Assembly (NCBI RefSeq): GCF_900323885.1 | Contig: NZ_OOHJ01000018.1 | Location: 1,289,001 to 1,353,000, forward strand | Source: [Actinomadura] parvosata subsp. kistnae | GTDB lineage: Bacteria; Actinomycetota; Actinomycetes; Streptosporangiales; Streptosporangiaceae | Reading direction: 5' to 3' | Length of the DNA: 64,000 bases | Part shown: piece after piece, positions 61,826-64,000 of the stretch | Layout of the letters: each line of letters begins with the position of its first letter | How positions within the stretch are numbered: the first letter of the stretch is position 1 | Program-made: the position numbers and the translations under genes | The notes under the pieces: generated by a model | What the model was told of the DNA's origin: nothing | What the model saw: only the letters and a program-made list of their open reading frames with translations | Database searches by the model: none

Positions 61826-63586
61826 TTACAACACCTTTCTACGGTTACGTCCGCGTTGTACCGTGACAACGGCCGAAAGGGCCGCCATCAGTACTCCGAT
61901 ACCCACGACCACCATGGGCAACGCCCCCGGACCGTCGATCGGGCTGGCCCATCGCACCCGCTCAACGGGCTTCACGGACACCGCCATCCCCCACGGCAAC
62001 GGCGCCTCTCCACGGCCTGCCTCCGCCTGGAACGAGTCAACCGCCCCGGCCTGACCTGGGGAGCTTCCGGTGGCGACCGGCAAGGGCAACGGCGCTCCCG
62101 CGCCGGGCACCTGCGCCTGCCCCCCGGCCCCTGCGGCACTCCCCCGCCCGCCACCTGCGGCCCCCGCCCGCCACCTGCGGCCCCCGCCGGCCACCTGCGG
62201 CACACCAGGGGTGACCTGCGGCACCGCACCGGTTGCTTGCGGGGCGCCGCCGGTCGCTTGCGGCACGGCACCGGTCGCTTGCGGGACGGCGCTCGCGGAG
62301 GGGCCGGGGACCGCGTTCAAGTTCCCGCCCGTAGTGGCCCCCTGCGCCGCGCTCGGCACCACGCTGGGGATCGCGCTCGGAATGACGAGCGCCCCACCCA
62401 CCCCGGGCACCGGCACCGGCGCAGCCGCCGCGTGGGCGCGCCGCGGCACGGCTCGGGCGCGTTGTGACGCGGCCTGGGTGCGTCGCGGCGCAGCTTGAGC
62501 ACCGGGCAGCGCAACATGCGCGCGCTGCGGTGCAGCTTGCGTGCGTTGCGGCAGAGCTTGCGGCAGCGTCCACAGCCCGCCCCTTACACCGGCTGGCCCC
62601 ACGACGCCCGGCCTCACGCCGCTAGGGCCTACGGAACCAGGACCCGGCGAGCGGCGGTGCGGCCCCACCTGTGCCCGTGGAGTGGCCCTTCCGGCGCTCA
62701 CCAGGGCACTCTGCGTGCGCGCGGGCGCAGCTTGCGGCTGGGCGGCTTCCGTGCGCCTGGGCGCGACGTGTGCGGGCGCGGCCGCCGTGCGTACAGGCGC
62801 GGCCGGCGTGCGCGCTGGTGCCGCCTGCGCGCGGCCGGGCACGGCCCCGGCAGGCAGGGGCACCGCCTGCACCCGTCCAGGCGCCGCCTCCGTGCGCGCG
62901 GGCCGGGCATGCGCGTGAGCGGGCACAGGCGCGGGCGCGGCTTGCGACAGGGCCGCAGCCGGGGCTGGGGCTGGGACTGGGGCCGGGATGGTCGTCGTTT
63001 CGCCCGCGACCACCTCCCCGTCCCGAACGGCGGCGGTGCGGCTCATGGTGGTCAGCCCGCCGCTCTCGACGTCACGCACCCGGGCGACCGCCGCGAGCAC
63101 CACTTCCCGCGCCCCCGCCGGCGTCCGGAGCGTGACGTCCACGGAGCGCTCGCCGGAGACCTTGCCCAGCGCGCACATCCGCGTCCCGGGCGGGGGCGCC
63201 GCTTTCGTGGCCGGCCGGCCGACGACGGCCAGCGCCCGCATGGTGAGCGTCCCCGCCATGCCGAGGTCGGGGGTCGTTCCGCGCGTCGGTGCCGCACCGG
63301 CGACGGGGGCCGTACCGACCGGGGAAGCCGCAGGGGCAGAGGCAGGGAGGCAGGACACCTCCTGCAGCGCCTCGACGGGGCTGGCCGCGACCGCGACCCG
63401 CGCCCCCCGCGCCATCCCGTTGAGCCGGACCCGGAACCGCTGCGTGTCTCCGGTCCTGACCCACCTGCCGATCCCCTCGGCCCCGTTCACCCGTTCCAGC
63501 ACCAGCGACACCCCGGCCGCCGCCACGGGCACGGAGGGCACCGCCGCCAGGATCAGCACCCCTGCGACGACCCAGCTCCTCCGCAT
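61826..63586 (-). CDS. Ala/Pro-rich exported protein with C-terminal membrane helix
   Basis: The 586-residue protein has a signal peptide (WVVAGVLILAAVPSVPVAAA), an N-terminal globular domain (about 25-210) with VSLVLERVNGAEGIGRWVRTGD, a long low-complexity region of short Ala/Pro/Arg-rich repeats (AQAAPxRT, ATGAVPQ), and a C-terminal helix GALPMVVVGIGVLMAALSAVVTV followed by RGRNRRKVL. It looks like a wall-spanning stalk anchored in the membrane. Function unknown. Confidence 0.75.
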   Translation of the reverse strand: MRRSWVVAGVLILAAVPSVPVAAAGVSLVLERVNGAEGIGRWVRTGDTQRFRVRLNGMARGARVAVAASPVEALQEVSCLPASAPAASPVGTAPVAGAAPTRGTTPDLGMAGTLTMRALAVVGRPATKAAPPPGTRMCALGKVSGERSVDVTLRTPAGAREVVLAAVARVRDVESGGLTTMSRTAAVRDGEVVAGETTTIPAPVPAPAPAAALSQAAPAPVPAHAHARPARTEAAPGRVQAVPLPAGAVPGRAQAAPARTPAAPVRTAAAPAHVAPRRTEAAQPQAAPARTQSALVSAGRATPRAQVGPHRRSPGPGSVGPSGVRPGVVGPAGVRGGLWTLPQALPQRTQAAPQRAHVALPGAQAAPRRTQAASQRARAVPRRAHAAAAPVPVPGVGGALVIPSAIPSVVPSAAQGATTGGNLNAVPGPSASAVPQATGAVPQATGGAPQATGAVPQVTPGVPQVAGGGRRWRAGAAGGGRGSAAGAGGQAQVPGAGAPLPLPVATGSSPGQAGAVDSFQAEAGRGEAPLPWGMAVSVKPVERVRWASPIDGPGALPMVVVGIGVLMAALSAVVTVQRGRNRRKVL

Positions 63587-63651
63587 GGCTCCCCACTCCC
63601 CCGCCGCGACAAATTACGCACAGTAATCATTGTGTCACAGAGAGGGATGTC

Positions 63652-64000
63652 CTAATCGCGGTGGAGCAGATTCTCCACGGTCTTCATGATGGGCAGGTCG
63701 GCGCCCAGCCATTCGACGTCGTAGTACTCCCCGGGCCCGAGCCAGCGCAGCGCCAGATGCTCGCGCGCCTCGGGGCTGCCGGAGGCCAGGGTGCAGAGCC
63801 AGACGCGCATGACGTACCCCTCGGCGAGCGGCCAGTCACCGCCGACGCGCGCGCCGACGGAGACCTCGACGCCCAGCTCCTCCCGGCACTCCCGGACGAG
63901 CGCCGCCGCCTCGCTCTCCCCCGGGTCCACCTTCCCGCCGGGGAACTCCCAGCCGCCGGCCAGCGCGGCGGGCTGGGCACGCTGGGCGGCCAGCACCCGC
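63652..64000 (-). CDS. MutT-like NUDIX hydrolase, 5' end cut by window
   Basis: The C-terminal 115 codons are present, starting within RVLAAQRAQPAALAGGWEFPGG. A full NUDIX box GKVDPGESEAAALVRECREELGVEV is visible, with AEGYVMRVWLCTL and EWLGADLPIM as in (deoxy)nucleoside triphosphate pyrophosphohydrolases. The real start lies beyond 64000. It removes oxidised or non-canonical dNTPs in known relatives. Confidence 0.9.
   Translation of the reverse strand, partial: RVLAAQRAQPAALAGGWEFPGGKVDPGESEAAALVRECREELGVEVSVGARVGGDWPLAEGYVMRVWLCTLASGSPEAREHLALRWLGPGEYYDVEWLGADLPIMKTVENLLHRD

Overview
The window is very GC-rich chromosomal DNA with frequent GTG starts, ATGA/GTGA stop-start overlaps, LAL-type LuxR regulators, ECF sigma factors, a CU044_5270-family protein and a CebR-like LacI operator. 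This points to a filamentous actinomycete, most likely Streptosporangiaceae (Nonomuraea-like). The family-level call is inference from gene content; no rRNA or marker gene is present.

Layout. 1-2946: a two-gene ABC exporter (first gene cut by the window edge), separated by a tandem repeat that copies the stop/SD/start junction. 2995-11187: nitrate respiration, narK divergent from narGHJI, with a small phosphotransferase coupled to the end of narI. 11204-16566: small regulator/enzyme pairs (XRE-SDR, WYL-VOC), an NmrA-like protein, a kinase-like phosphotransferase and a degenerate DUF305 lipoprotein. 16633-20495: a secreted GH16 glucanase with two discoidin domains plus a DUF1996 protein, divergent from a LacI regulator, with three GAGCGCTC operators between. 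20574-24893: an ECF sigma/membrane protein pair, NUDIX, an HTH-TPR regulator and two coupled unknown genes. 24894-27770: an AT-richer island with an EACC1 gene coupled to a caspase-like gene with a C-terminal membrane anchor, bordered by IS630 debris. 27771-32300: rtcB, cupin, SDR, a frameshifted MFS pump and its TetR regulator with two matching operators. 32373-36417: a small two-gene cassette, a CU044_5270/sigma pair, an Abi-like HEPN gene, a gene-poor stretch with a 38-bp palindrome, and tRNA-Pro. 36600-39794: PadR-controlled FtsX-type ABC exporter. 39834-48968: LtrA, GNAT, SGNH hydrolase, a frameshifted LAL regulator, a DUF234 ATPase and a DoxX-like protein. 49373-60236: two different succinate dehydrogenase/fumarate reductase complexes flanking a coupled LysR-RsbU-histidine kinase-response regulator operon. 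60291-64000: two Pro/Ala-rich surface proteins and a truncated MutT-like gene.

How it fits together. narGHJI supplies a nitrate-reducing respiratory terminus. The two complex II operons connect the TCA cycle to the quinone pool; one lies opposite a LysR gene with a classical palindrome between them, the other lies downstream of two CRP-like sites, so respiration may be remodelled by oxygen or carbon state. The GH16/DUF1996/LacI unit is a sugar-responsive glucan-degrading module.

Two points matter most. The EACC1-caspase-TM pair is the best candidate for a little-studied conflict or cell-death system. Three genes (narJ, the MFS pump, the LAL regulator) each carry an apparent one-base loss at a G/C homopolymer; this pattern suggests either systematic sequencing error or repeated slippage, and should be settled before calling these genes dead.
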